DNA from: Arthrobacter sp. H-02-3 | GTDB taxonomy: Bacteria; Actinomycetota; Actinomycetes; Actinomycetales; Micrococcaceae | DNA length: 64,000 nt | Direction: 5' to 3' | Assembly (NCBI RefSeq): GCF_003097355.1 | Contig: NZ_PYUI01000006.1 | Coordinates: 155,313-219,312, forward strand | Part shown: positions 1-8,458 of the stretch, one piece after another | Numbering within the stretch: the stretch's first letter is position 1 | Layout: each line of letters begins with the position of its first letter | Program-made: the position numbers and the translations under genes | The notes under the pieces: model-generated | The model's database searches: none | The model's input: only the letters and a program-made list of their open reading frames with translations | What the model was told of the DNA's origin: nothing

Positions 1-2259
1 GGGCAGCAGTTGCGGGGCGGAGGCCTTGGCCTGGCCCCGCCAGAGCATCCTGCGCTCCTCGATGGCGGCCGCCCGGACGGGCCGGTCTGCCCCGGTAATG
101 GCCACGGCCGCCGCGGCGCCCGGCGCGGCGAGGCCGAACTCGACGGCGCTTCGCAGCTCCCGGTGGCGGAGCCAGAAGACGTCGCCGGGCTCGGCGATGA
201 CGGTGGAGCCAACCAATCGTTGGCCGAGTTCGAGCAGCATCCGCCGCAGCAGCGGCCAGGCCAGTCCGACGTCGGCCAGGGCGTCCTCGCGGATCGGAGC
301 GGCATTCTGCGCCCACCGGAGCAGCCGGAGGAACGCGGCCCGACGCCGCGGCCCAAGCCGGGCGGCCGTTCGGCCGGTTTCCTCTTCCCGGCGGGCGGCC
401 AACAACCGCTGGCGCTCATGCGGGTCCGTGCCTTGTCCCCGCAGGTAGAACTTCACCGTCTCCAGCAGCGGCGAGGGATCATCTGCGGGCACCGGGCAGA
501 CGAAGTCCAAATTGTAGACTGCATGGCCGTACCGGCCGAGGTGGTCCTGGAAGCGGGGACGCCATTGCCCCCAGAGTGCCTGGTCCATGGCGGCCGGCGG
601 CACCCCGGTGCGCTGCGACTCGACCAGGGCCGGCGTCGGTGCGTTGAGGATCGCCGTGGCGAGTCCCGGAACACCCCGGACCCAGGCTGCGAGGTCGTAC
701 AGCGACTTCTCGGCCCGGATGGGTTCGCTGTCGTAGCCGAGGAGGAACGTCTGGGCCGGGGCGTCTCCGTTGCGCCGAACTAACTTGTCGTAGTAGGCCC
801 GGAAGGAGATTTCGCTTGTCGCGGCGACCGGAATGATTGACTGAACCGCCGTGTAGTAGACGGTGCCGGCATCCAGCAACGTCTGCACACCCTCCAACAA
901 TTCCTCCCCGGAGAGCCCCCCGAGGGGCTTCGCCGACCAGTCCTTGATAACCCGTTCGTAGCGGGGATGCGAATACTCCCGCCAGCCGGCCACTCCCATG
1001 TGCGCCGTGCCGCGGATCAGCGCGCGCATCGCAGCCAGCGACATGGCCGTCACGCGCAACATTGCCGAGGTGCGGTAGTAGTAATAGGCGTAGCCATTAA
1101 TGGTGGGCAGTCCGACGTCGTCCTCCCCGATGACGTTCTTGCCGATGGCGCCGGCCATCAAGGCCCTCAGCGACCGGGACACCGAGCCGTCAATGAGATC
1201 GGCGAACAGCGGTGAGAGCGGGTCAGGCAGCTGTTCCACGATGCTCGCCCGGAAGTAGAGCCCCTTCGGATAGGGCACCGGCCACGTGTCCGGAGCATCA
1301 GCTGCCGGTTCCGGCAGTGCGGTGATCGGGCGGGATTGCAGGAGGAAGAACTCGCCACCGGCCCGTGCCCACTCGATGTCCTGCGGGGCCCCGAAATGAT
1401 CCGCGATCCGGGTTCCGTAGCCGGCCAGCTCGGCCGCGGCCTGGTCGTCGAGTACGGGCTGACGACGGCGGCCCGCCGGCACAGGCTGCTCCCGGGTGCC
1501 GTGGTCCGCGACGACGGTCATGACTTCCTTGTCGGCGGTCCGGCGCGAGAGCACACGGCCAGAGCCCGCTTCGACGACGACGTCATCGGTGGTGACCGTG
1601 CCGCTGACCACGGATTCGCCCAGGCCCCACGCGGCGCTGATCACGATCTGGTCGCGGCGCCCGTTGGCCGGATTGGCGGTGAACATCACCCCGGCGGCGT
1701 CGGCCTCGACCATCCGCTGGACCACGACGGCGAGGCGCACCGCGTCCGGTCCGATGCCTTCGCGGGCTCGGTAGGCCATGGCGCGCGCCGTCCACAGGGA
1801 GGCCCAACAATCGGTCACGGCCGCGGCCAAGGCTTCCGCCCCGACGACGTTGAGGTAGGTTTCCTGTTGCCCCGCGAAGCTGGCGGAGGGGAGGTCCTCG
1901 GCCGTGGCGGAGGAGCGCACCGCCACGGCTGCATCCCCGTCGCCGATCAGCCGGAAGGCGGCACCGAGCTCAGTTGCGATAGCGGCCGGCATGGTTCCGC
2001 CGGCGAACAGGGCGCGGATCCGGTTCGAGGCATCCTCGTAATCCTGTGGCGATGCCAGCGGTGACAGCGAGGCGAGCTCACGGATGCCGGCCTGAAGGCG
2101 ATTGGCTTCCACAAAATCCGCGTAGGCTGCGGTGTTCAGCACGAACCCCGGGGGAACCGGCAGCCCGGCCTGAACGAGGCCGCCCAAGCCGACGCCTTTG
2201 CCGCCGGCCATGGCGACGTCGCCTTGTCCCACATCGCCGAGGTTGTTGATGTAGGTCAT
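1..2259 (-). CDS. PEP-synthase / rifampin-phosphotransferase-like dikinase, 3' end outside window
   Basis: Partial gene: the ATG (2259) is preceded by an AGAAAGG ribosome site and 753 codons run without a stop to the left edge. The N-terminus carries the PPDK/PEP-synthase ATP-grasp signatures: GGKGVGLG near residue 20, AVRSSATAEDLPSASFAGQQ near 115, and FLLQSRPIT near 325. The following region, ending in a PGDVFWLRHREL-type motif, resembles the middle domain of multi-domain PEP-utilising enzymes and rifampin phosphotransferases. The mobile swivelling domain with its phosphohistidine would lie beyond the edge. Proteins of this layout transfer the beta-phosphate of ATP to pyruvate or to a small molecule through a phosphohistidine. 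The substrate cannot be told from this fragment. No operon partner is visible; the next gene is 168 bp away. Confidence 0.8.
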   Translation of the reverse strand, partial: MTYINNLGDVGQGDVAMAGGKGVGLGGLVQAGLPVPPGFVLNTAAYADFVEANRLQAGIRELASLSPLASPQDYEDASNRIRALFAGGTMPAAIATELGAAFRLIGDGDAAVAVRSSATAEDLPSASFAGQQETYLNVVGAEALAAAVTDCWASLWTARAMAYRAREGIGPDAVRLAVVVQRMVEADAAGVMFTANPANGRRDQIVISAAWGLGESVVSGTVTTDDVVVEAGSGRVLSRRTADKEVMTVVADHGTREQPVPAGRRRQPVLDDQAAAELAGYGTRIADHFGAPQDIEWARAGGEFFLLQSRPITALPEPAADAPDTWPVPYPKGLYFRASIVEQLPDPLSPLFADLIDGSVSRSLRALMAGAIGKNVIGEDDVGLPTINGYAYYYYRTSAMLRVTAMSLAAMRALIRGTAHMGVAGWREYSHPRYERVIKDWSAKPLGGLSGEELLEGVQTLLDAGTVYYTAVQSIIPVAATSEISFRAYYDKLVRRNGDAPAQTFLLGYDSEPIRAEKSLYDLAAWVRGVPGLATAILNAPTPALVESQRTGVPPAAMDQALWGQWRPRFQDHLGRYGHAVYNLDFVCPVPADDPSPLLETVKFYLRGQGTDPHERQRLLAARREEETGRTAARLGPRRRAAFLRLLRWAQNAAPIREDALADVGLAWPLLRRMLLELGQRLVGSTVIAEPGDVFWLRHRELRSAVEFGLAAPGAAAAVAITGADRPVRAAAIEERRMLWRGQAKASAPQLLP

Positions 2260-2427
2260 GACCGAGCACCTTTCTGCCGGGAGCCGGGGCGCCATCATTG
2301 AGCGTGACTCTCAACATACTGGCACTGCCGCAGGCCGGGGGCCATAGCTGCAGCCGTTGCCAAAGCCCCATGCTGCGCGGCCGGGGACCGCCTCACGCGG
2401 GCCGTTCGCATGGTCAGCGGCCGGGGG

Positions 2428-3597
2428 TCAGCGACCGGCGTCGCGCCCGTCGGTCCATACGTCAGCCCCGAATCCGGCGAGCCCGGGAGTTCCTGCATAG
2501 CCGAGGTAGGGCAGCGCGAACAGGTCTTCGATGCTTTTCAGGAGCGAGTAGTGGTTATACGGTGTGGAGCTCGTCGTCCCGGGACGGACGAAGGGCGAGA
2601 GCACCAGCGCGCCGATGCGTCCGCCGCCCTTGCCGTTGCCGGGGCCGGCCGCAAACGTGCCATCCTTCGCGGCCGACGGCGGCAGGCCGGGCGCGGCAAC
2701 GTTGGGGCCGGAGGGCTCGTTACAGCAGGCGCTGGTGTCGCCGTCGGCCTCATCGTTGACGATGATGATGGCACCGCTTTCCTGAAATGCGGGAGATGCC
2801 GAGATCAGGGACACCCAGGTGCGCAGCCAGGCATCCTCCGCCGCGGGACCGGCAGGCTGGCCGTCGCAGTTCTGGTTATGTCCGTCATTGCACAGGCTGG
2901 GGGAGATGAACGACAGGTTGGGGGTGGTTGAGACGGCCGTCAGATCCTGGGGCAGCCGGGCCAGGGACCCGACATTCGCGGCGCACGCCGCGGTTCCTGC
3001 CACTGACGCGAAATACAGGAACGGGTTGTGACGGGCCGTGTAGGCATCCCCGGCCGTGGCTTCCTGCGTCAGGTCCGTGGATCCGGGACCCAGGGAGGGC
3101 TTCCCGCAGACGGCTTCTTCCCGCCCCGGGACATTGCCCATGTCCTCCATGTAGCCCTTCCAGGTCAGGTTCCGTGCCGCGAGCTGGCCCGCCAGGGTGG
3201 GCACCGACGCCGGAAAGATGCAGCCGGCGTCGGACTTGACCTGCCCGAAGCGTTCCGCGGACGGGTGCACCATGTCCGTGTAGGCCGTGCAGTCCATCTG
3301 GATGTCGGGGCTCGGAGCGACACCGCCCAGCATGGCCAGGTAATTTCCCAGGCTGTAGTGCGCGGTCCCGTAGTACTGGTCCAGCAAAACGCCCTGGCCG
3401 CGAAGCGTTTGGGCCAGATACGGAAGGCGCGAATTTGGCCCGAACGACTGCGCGTAGGATGCGTTCTCAAGCACAATCACGAACACGTGGCGGACAGGCG
3501 AAAGACGGCCGGCCGGCCTGTCCGGTTGGCTGACGCCGGCCCCGAGGATCACAAGGAGGACCACGGCGATGCAAAGGAACGCTCGTCTTCGGTTCAT
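2428..3597 (-). CDS. secreted phosphoesterase (alkaline-phosphatase superfamily, SapM/acid-phosphatase-like)
   Basis: 389 residues beginning with a short positive stretch (MNRRR) and a hydrophobic segment to about residue 24, so it is exported or membrane-anchored. The mature part has the hallmarks of the PF04185 phosphoesterase family: VFVIVLENASY near 40-50 with the metal-binding Glu-Asn, HYSLGNYLAML near 80-90, an internal Asp-rich VNDEADGD near 280, and the closing PYNHYSLLKSIEDLFALPYLGYAG. This layout resembles mycobacterial SapM-type acid phosphatases and phospholipase-C-like proteins. It probably hydrolyses phosphomonoesters or phosphodiesters outside the cell for phosphate scavenging. 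The gene stands alone, oriented away from the corA-like gene. Exact substrate unknown. Confidence 0.8.
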   Translation of the reverse strand: MNRRRAFLCIAVVLLVILGAGVSQPDRPAGRLSPVRHVFVIVLENASYAQSFGPNSRLPYLAQTLRGQGVLLDQYYGTAHYSLGNYLAMLGGVAPSPDIQMDCTAYTDMVHPSAERFGQVKSDAGCIFPASVPTLAGQLAARNLTWKGYMEDMGNVPGREEAVCGKPSLGPGSTDLTQEATAGDAYTARHNPFLYFASVAGTAACAANVGSLARLPQDLTAVSTTPNLSFISPSLCNDGHNQNCDGQPAGPAAEDAWLRTWVSLISASPAFQESGAIIIVNDEADGDTSACCNEPSGPNVAAPGLPPSAAKDGTFAAGPGNGKGGGRIGALVLSPFVRPGTTSSTPYNHYSLLKSIEDLFALPYLGYAGTPGLAGFGADVWTDGRDAGR

Positions 3598-3793
3598 CAG
3601 ACCCGGATTCCCTTCCCGGCGAACACATACTCCCGCGCCGGATCCGGCGTGCCTCCGGTGCCCGTTCCTGCGGACGGTATGTCACGCCGGTCCATAAACA
3701 GAATAGACACGGGCCCCACTCCCCGGACAGGCCCGGGCGCGCCGAGCCGGCGTGTTTACGACGTTGAGGATGTTCGGAGGCAGCTCCCGTAGC

Positions 3794-4774
3794 ATGACGC
3801 GGATGGTATTCATACGGCTGTACCGCGAAGGAAAACTTGAACGCGACGACGTCAGCGCCCACGAGATCGAGGCCCTGGCGCACCAGGACGACGTGGTGCT
3901 GTGGATCGATTTCACGGACCCGACGGCGGATGACCTTCTGGGTGTCGAGACGGTGTACGGGTTTCACCGCCTCGCCGTTGAGGATGCCGTCCATGATTTC
4001 CAGCGGCCCAAGCTGGACCGCTACGCCAACCACCTGTTCCTGTCGGCCTATCAGGCGGGGCTGCGGCCCGGCAGCGGGGAAGTGGAAATTGCCGAGGTCT
4101 CGGCATTCGTGACCCGGAACGCCCTCGTGACCGTGCACGGGCCAGGGTTTGATACGGACAAACTGATGGCGCACTGGGATGCCGAGACGGACCTGGCCGC
4201 ACACGGGGTGCCTTTCCTGTTCTGGGGCCTCCTGGACATGATCGTGGACGGGCACTTCGACGCCGTGCAGGAACTGGACGGCTACATCGACGCCCTTGAA
4301 GAATCGCTCTTCGATGACCACTCACCCGACCACGACCTGCAGCGAAAGACCTTCGAGCTGCGCAAGAACCTGGTCCGGCTCCGCCGGGTGGTCCTGCCCA
4401 TGCGCGAAGTCCTCAACACCCTCCTCCGGCGGGACGACCTCGTCGGCTGCAGCCCCGCCATGCAGCCGTTCCTGCAGGACGTCTACGACCACGTGCTGCG
4501 GGCCACGGAATGGACGGAGTCGCTCCGTGACCTGGTCACGACCATTCTGGAGACCCACATCAGTATTCAGGGGAACCAGATGAACCTGGTCATGAAAAAG
4601 GTCACCAGTTGGGCCGCGATCATCGCCGTACCCACCGCGGTCACGGGGTTCTTCGGGCAGAACGTGCCGTTTTTCGGCTTCCAGAGCGATTACGGTCTCT
4701 GGTTGTCCACCGCATTGATGGTCGCCGGATCAGTGTTCCTGTATCTGGGGTTCAAGAGGCGGGACTGGATCTAG
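3794..4774 (+). CDS. CorA-family divalent-cation transporter with GQN motif
   Basis: 326 residues from the ATG at 3794, chosen because GGAGG lies at 3776-3780; an in-frame GTG at 3752 would add 14 unconvincing residues. The long acidic, helical cytoplasmic domain (1-265) and two C-terminal transmembrane helices (about 265-284 and 300-320) are the CorA layout. Family members form pentameric Mg2+/Co2+/Ni2+ channels or Zn2+ exporters. The signature loop between the helices normally reads GMN; here it is FFGQNVPF near 288-290, with the Met replaced by Gln. Gly and Asn, which form the selectivity filter, are kept. The gene is convergent with the DUF2127 gene, only 11 bp away. Family call is firm; transported ion and direction are open. 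Confidence 0.88.
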   Translation: MTRMVFIRLYREGKLERDDVSAHEIEALAHQDDVVLWIDFTDPTADDLLGVETVYGFHRLAVEDAVHDFQRPKLDRYANHLFLSAYQAGLRPGSGEVEIAEVSAFVTRNALVTVHGPGFDTDKLMAHWDAETDLAAHGVPFLFWGLLDMIVDGHFDAVQELDGYIDALEESLFDDHSPDHDLQRKTFELRKNLVRLRRVVLPMREVLNTLLRRDDLVGCSPAMQPFLQDVYDHVLRATEWTESLRDLVTTILETHISIQGNQMNLVMKKVTSWAAIIAVPTAVTGFFGQNVPFFGFQSDYGLWLSTALMVAGSVFLYLGFKRRDWI

Positions 4775-4785
4775 ATCAGCCAGTG

Positions 4786-5310
4786 TTATGTCTGGCGCGC
4801 AGCGTTGCCGGCGGGGGTGTTCGCGTTGCGGGTGCGGTGGGCCCTGTATTCGTGCCAGGTGAGCCAGACGATGAAGATATCGAAGGCTGTCAGGAGGGCT
4901 AGCCCCCAAGAGAAGGCAACCAGGAGTTCATAACTTTGGTAGAGGATGAAGGCCATCAGGAAGGCAATCATCCACGGATAAGCCCACATTTTATCCTTGA
5001 GCACCGCCCAGACCAGGACCACCTTCACCGCTCCGTGCAACAGCAGGTAGATGGCGCCGAAGAGGGTCGCCGAGACGGTCATGGTCCCGGCCCAGTGCAC
5101 CAAGGTGGTGGCAACGAGATCATGCGGATCTTCGGAGAGTTCGTGCTGTGTCAGTAACCGGACCCAGGCGCCGATCTGCGCGGGGGAGACCAGCAGGAGA
5201 AGAATTCCTCCCACGAGTTCCAAGAGTCCGTCAAGGCCTTTGAGAATCAGGCTGATCCTGAAGGTCTTGTCCAGCAACGTCCTGTCGGTACTGCCTTTAG
5301 CCAACGTCAC
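4786..5310 (-). CDS. DUF2127 integral membrane protein
   Basis: 174 residues from GTG, with the typical DUF2127 opening LLDKTFRISLILKGLDGLLELVGG and about four transmembrane helices (roughly 20-40, 75-100, 105-125, 130-150). A conserved HGAVKVVLVWAVLKDKMWAYPWM block occupies the middle. The function of this family is unknown. It may be cotranscribed with the LysE-type gene that ends 31 bp upstream of it on the same strand, but nothing else links the two. Confidence 0.8.
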   Translation of the reverse strand: MTLAKGSTDRTLLDKTFRISLILKGLDGLLELVGGILLLLVSPAQIGAWVRLLTQHELSEDPHDLVATTLVHWAGTMTVSATLFGAIYLLLHGAVKVVLVWAVLKDKMWAYPWMIAFLMAFILYQSYELLVAFSWGLALLTAFDIFIVWLTWHEYRAHRTRNANTPAGNAARQT

Positions 5311-5341
5311 CTCAAACCCCCGGCACGCACTTCCGGCGCGG

Positions 5342-5986
5342 CTACGAGCTGGCGCTGGATGCCAGCACGCCCAGGCCGAGCGCGGCGATGATGCCGCTGC
5401 TGCCGCGTTCGAGCCAACTGCTCACCCGGGGGCGCTGCAGCCAGGCCATGGCCTTCGCCGCCGCGATGGATACGGCCGCCAGATAGAGGAACCCGATGGC
5501 GCTTTCGATGGCACCCAACACCATGGCGGTGTCCAGCGTGTTGCCGCCGTGCGGAATGAACTGCGGCACGACGGCGAGGTAGAACAGGCCCACCTTGGGG
5601 TTGAGCAGCGTGGAGAGGCCGCCGGCGCCGAACCCTGCCCGCCGGCTGTAGCTTCGGCGGGGAGTGTGGCCGGCCGTCGCGGAGGACTTTGTGCGGCGGG
5701 CCCGGATCAGCGAAGAAATTCCCAAGTACAGCAGGTACAGCCCGCCCGCGATCTTCAGCCAGCGGAACACTTCCGCGGATTCCTCCAGGACGGCGGCGAG
5801 CCCCACGCCCACCAGCGCGGCCCAGACCATGGATGCCACGGCCGAGCCGAGCGCGGCGGCAAGGCCGGCCCCGGCACTCTGCAGCGAGATCCGCAGCACC
5901 AGGAACGTATCCGGGCCGGGGGTGACGGAGAGCAGGAGGCACAGCCCGGCAAAGGCCAGCAGGGTCACGAGGGTCATGAGCACCAT
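5342..5986 (-). CDS. LysE/RhtB-family amino-acid or small-metabolite exporter
   Basis: 214 residues with six predicted transmembrane segments. The family motif LLLSVTPGPDTFLVLRISLQ is near residue 20 and the second half contains LSTLLNPKVGLFYLAVVPQF, both typical of LysE/RhtB translocators that export amino acids, homoserine lactones or related compounds using the proton gradient. The central cytoplasmic loop (about 95-112) is basic. The gene sits upstream of the DUF2127 gene on the same strand. Substrate cannot be inferred. Confidence 0.85.
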   Translation of the reverse strand: MVLMTLVTLLAFAGLCLLLSVTPGPDTFLVLRISLQSAGAGLAAALGSAVASMVWAALVGVGLAAVLEESAEVFRWLKIAGGLYLLYLGISSLIRARRTKSSATAGHTPRRSYSRRAGFGAGGLSTLLNPKVGLFYLAVVPQFIPHGGNTLDTAMVLGAIESAIGFLYLAAVSIAAAKAMAWLQRPRVSSWLERGSSGIIAALGLGVLASSASS

Positions 5987-6098
5987 TGTCCGGGTGCCGG
6001 CCGTCGGGGCGCAACGGCGGCAACGCCCGGCCCGGATGAGAGGCCCGGGAAGGCAGCATGCGTTCCGGCGTTCCGAATATGTGTGGGGCGGGTGACGC

Positions 6099-6335
6099 TC
6101 ACTGCGTCATATTCGGCGCCTGCAACGCCGGTCCCGGGTAGGTGACTGCGTCGGCGGCGTCCAGGACCTCCAGCGCCGTGAGGTGTGCCGCGGCGGCCAC
6201 GTCCCTTATGGACTTGCCGTGTGTGACTGCCGCGGCGACGGCGGACTGCAGGTTGGCCGCGTTCTCCTCGCTGGTTCTGGATGTCTCAAGCCGGGCGGCA
6301 GCCGCTTCCACAGCCAGGATTTCACTATCGATCAC
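6099..6335 (-). CDS. small hypothetical protein, possible helix-turn-helix
   Basis: 78 residues from GTG at 6335, chosen because GGAGG sits 7 nt upstream; the open frame extends further 5' but without a ribosome site. The acidic, alanine-rich protein has two predicted helices followed by GKSIRDVAAAAHLTALEVLDAADAV, which reads like a compact helix-turn-helix (cf. SIRDVAxxAxLT). No family was recognised. A GAGACAGACT motif about 110 bp upstream is shared with the promoter region of the ArsR gene next to it, suggesting joint control. Confidence 0.55.
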   Translation of the reverse strand: MIDSEILAVEAAAARLETSRTSEENAANLQSAVAAAVTHGKSIRDVAAAAHLTALEVLDAADAVTYPGPALQAPNMTQ

Positions 6336-6445
6336 CGGTTGTCCTCCAGTCCCGTCCCTGCCTCGTTGCAGTTGTGCCGGGAAGCGATTCGTGCCCGATG
6401 ACGGGCCGCACCCGGCGGTCAGGAAAGGATATCGAACGTTGGACC

Positions 6446-6455
6446 AGTCTGTCTC
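6446..6455 (-). promoter_or_regulatory. GAGACAGACT motif upstream of small gene
   Basis: GAGACAGACT on the minus strand, followed by nGTCC. The same ten bases in the same orientation recur at 6956-6965 upstream of the ArsR gene. Possible ArsR-family operator half site. Confidence 0.35.
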
Positions 6456-6505
6456 GCGTCTGTGTCGAAACCGCGGGGCGGCCGCTCGTCTCGGCACGCC
6501 GGTAT

Positions 6506-6868
6506 CTACAGGATCGCGTCGTCCGTTGAGGTTTCGCCGTGAGGGAGGCTCAACCGGGCGGTGCGAAGGAGGGTTCCGAGCAAGGAGCGGGCGTCGCCCA
6601 GCAAGGTGTTCACTTCGGGGCAGGCAAGCTCATAAAACAGCCGCCCGTCCCGCCGGGTCGGGAGAATCAGGTGCTGGCGGCGCAGCACACCGAGATGCTG
6701 GGACAGATTGGAGGGTTCGAGGCCGGTGTTGTGGCGCAGCGTGCTGACGGCCACTGGGCCGTCAGCGAGCATTTCCAGGAGCTGGATCCGTGCTGGGTGC
6801 CCCATCGCCTTGAAGAGGTCGGCCTTCACATCGGACAGGACAAGGCCTGCAGGCAATCCGTCCGCCAT
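6506..6868 (-). CDS. ArsR-family transcriptional regulator
   Basis: 120 residues from the ATG at 6868, which has AAGGAG 9 nt upstream; the upstream in-frame TTG (6892) overlaps that ribosome site and is less likely. A single winged helix-turn-helix of the ArsR type fills the protein: DLFKAMGHPARIQLLEMLADGP, then recognition region LEPSNLSQHLGVLRRQHLI and wing TRRDGRLFYELA. No CxC metal site of the ArsR/SmtB type is present, so it probably senses something other than As(III) or Cd(II), or acts through redox or a small ligand. It stands alone; its upstream region contains a perfect inverted repeat that may be its own operator. Confidence 0.85.
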   Translation of the reverse strand: MADGLPAGLVLSDVKADLFKAMGHPARIQLLEMLADGPVAVSTLRHNTGLEPSNLSQHLGVLRRQHLILPTRRDGRLFYELACPEVNTLLGDARSLLGTLLRTARLSLPHGETSTDDAIL

Positions 6869-6945
6869 GGGGGCCTTCTCCTTCGCATCCAATACTCACG
6901 GCCCAAGGCCCGTGCCGGACCTGGTCCGAGGAAATTAGCACACGC

Positions 6946-6965
6946 GAGACAGAAAAGTCTGTCTC
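6946..6965. promoter_or_regulatory. perfect inverted repeat upstream of arsR-type gene
   Basis: GAGACAGA-AAAG-TCTGTCTC, 8-bp perfect arms, 78 bp upstream of the ArsR start and embedding one copy of GAGACAGACT on the minus strand. The remaining part of the 6869-7207 gap contains only this element and the RBS of the next gene. Confidence 0.5.
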
Positions 6966-7207
6966 CCACTCGTCCGGGCGGGCCCGCTCGAACATACATC
7001 GTAGCGTCGGACTGCCGTCGTGTCGCCGCCGGCGGCAGGTGTGTGGGCGCCCCTTGCGCAGACGGCGGGGGTAGTTCAGACTTTCATGAATTCATCAATC
7101 CGATCCGGCCCTCTGCTAGCGGCCGGCGTCCTACAGGTGGATTCAGGCTGCCTCCGGTGACAACGGCGTCACCGGAGCAGAATGATCCCAACTTTCAGGA
7201 GGGTTCA

Positions 7208-7642
7208 ATGGCAGGAATGTTCGAACTGTTCACCGGCTCCGATGCTTCCTATCGATTTCGTTTGACTGCCCCGGACGGGACGGTGATGGCGCTCTCCAGA
7301 TCATTCCCCGACAAGCCGTCCGCAGTGGCAGGAATCGCCGCGGTACGTGAGTACGCCGGAATGGGGCTGGTTTGTGAAATCCCGGCACCGGGAGACGACG
7401 GCGTAAACGAACCCGCGGCGGTCCAGGTTCCTTCGGGGGCAGCTGCACAGAACCGAGTCCGGCAGGAGAGCCCGGCCGCTGATGGAGCATCCGGGACCCG
7501 TGCCCGGCTGCCACGCATCCGTATCCCTTCCGCCGCACATTTTCTTGGCGGGCGGGCCGTTGCCCGGAATCACCAGATGATAATGCGGTGGCGCCGAGCC
7601 CCGGAAACGGCAGCCGCCCCGGCCGGGCTGAGCCCTTGCTGA
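7208..7642 (+). CDS. DUF1508 (YegP-like) domain protein with basic tail
   Basis: 144 residues from ATG 7208 with AGGAGGG 5 nt upstream. Residues 1-60 match the YegP/DUF1508 fold: FRLTAPDGTVMALSRSFPDKPSAVAGIAAVREYAG, the classic RFR-L...G-V...S-x-Y...K...GI-SV pattern. These small domains occur singly or in tandem in bacteria and have no assigned biochemical role. The C-terminal half (about 65-144) is low-complexity, rich in Ala, Pro and Arg, and has no recognisable fold, so it may be disordered. A hairpin follows the stop codon directly. Confidence 0.65.
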   Translation: MAGMFELFTGSDASYRFRLTAPDGTVMALSRSFPDKPSAVAGIAAVREYAGMGLVCEIPAPGDDGVNEPAAVQVPSGAAAQNRVRQESPAADGASGTRARLPRIRIPSAAHFLGGRAVARNHQMIMRWRRAPETAAAPAGLSPC

Positions 7643-7652
7643 ACCCCGGATT

Positions 7653-7673
7653 CTCCCGTGCCATCCACGGGAG
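7653..7673 (+). terminator. hairpin after the DUF1508 gene
   Basis: CTCCCGTG-CCATC-CACGGGAG, 8-bp perfect stem starting 10 nt after the stop codon. No T-run follows, as is common in high-GC actinobacteria. Confidence 0.5.
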
Positions 7674-7679
7674 GGACGT

Positions 7680-7695
7680 CCGGGTATTTACCCGG
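7680..7695. repeat. 16-bp palindrome
   Basis: CCGGGTATTTACCCGG, 7-bp arms with a TT spacer, 102 bp upstream of the TetR start. Either a second terminator stem or a TetR operator. Confidence 0.35.
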
Positions 7696-7797
7696 CCTTG
7701 TACCGCATGAGGCCGGGGCTCGACTCTTTGGACGATGGAGGCCCGACTTACGACACAGCAGTCCGCTCCGCGGGTCCGGTGTAAAATTTCTTCCACA

Positions 7798-8415
7798 ATG
7801 ACCGCCAACGAAGCTGCCAGTCCCACGTTGTTGCCCGCCGCGGCGATGGCCGGTCGCGATGATCCAGTGGACCGCATTCTCTCCACCGCCTACGAACTGT
7901 TCTCCCGCCGCGGCATCCGCGACGTCGGGGTTAACGAGCTGATCGACAGCTCAGGCGTCTCAAAAGCAACGTTCTACCGGCACTTTCCATCCAAGGACGC
8001 GCTGGTGCTTGCCTTCCTGGAGCTGCGCGACCAGGTGTGGACCGTGGACCTCATCGTGGCCGAGGCCAGGCGCCGCGGCACCACCGCCGAGGAACGGCTG
8101 CTCGCCGTCTTTGACGTGTTCGGGGACTGGTTCAAGCGGGAAGACTTCGAGGCGTGCACGTTTATCAACGTCCTGTTGGAGATGGGACCAGGGCACCCCT
8201 TGGGGATGGCAAGCATCGGATATCTCAGCCGGATCAGGGACCACATCCAGGCTCTGGCCGAGGAAGCCGGGCTGAACCGCCCCGAGGACTTTGCCCGTTC
8301 CTGGCACATCCTGATGAAGGGCTCCATCATCTCGGCGACAGAAGGCGACATCCTGGCTTCCAAGCGGGCGCAGCAAATGGCCCGCTGGCTGATCGAACAC
8401 CACCGGAGCCTGTAA
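7798..8415 (+). CDS. TetR/AcrR-family transcriptional regulator
   Basis: 205 residues from ATG 7798. The N-terminal helix-turn-helix is textbook TetR: RILSTAYELFSRRGIRDVGVNELIDSSGVSKATFYRHFPSKDALVLAFL (about 22-70). The C-terminal ligand domain is helical and of the AcrR C-terminal type. Start choice is uncertain: an in-frame ATG lies at 7735, but a TAAAAT box at 7782-7787 ends 10 nt before 7798 and neither start has a clear Shine-Dalgarno, so translation from 7798 may be nearly leaderless. No neighbouring efflux gene is present, so the target is unknown. Confidence 0.85.
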   Translation: MTANEAASPTLLPAAAMAGRDDPVDRILSTAYELFSRRGIRDVGVNELIDSSGVSKATFYRHFPSKDALVLAFLELRDQVWTVDLIVAEARRRGTTAEERLLAVFDVFGDWFKREDFEACTFINVLLEMGPGHPLGMASIGYLSRIRDHIQALAEEAGLNRPEDFARSWHILMKGSIISATEGDILASKRAQQMARWLIEHHRSL

Positions 8416-8458
8416 CCGGCGATCCGCTCGTTGCCAAGCCCCGCACTACGGGCGCCCT

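Noticed and set aside
10..783. plus-strand open frames at the left edge
   Set aside because: They lie opposite the 753-codon PEP-synthase-like frame, which has unmistakable motifs.
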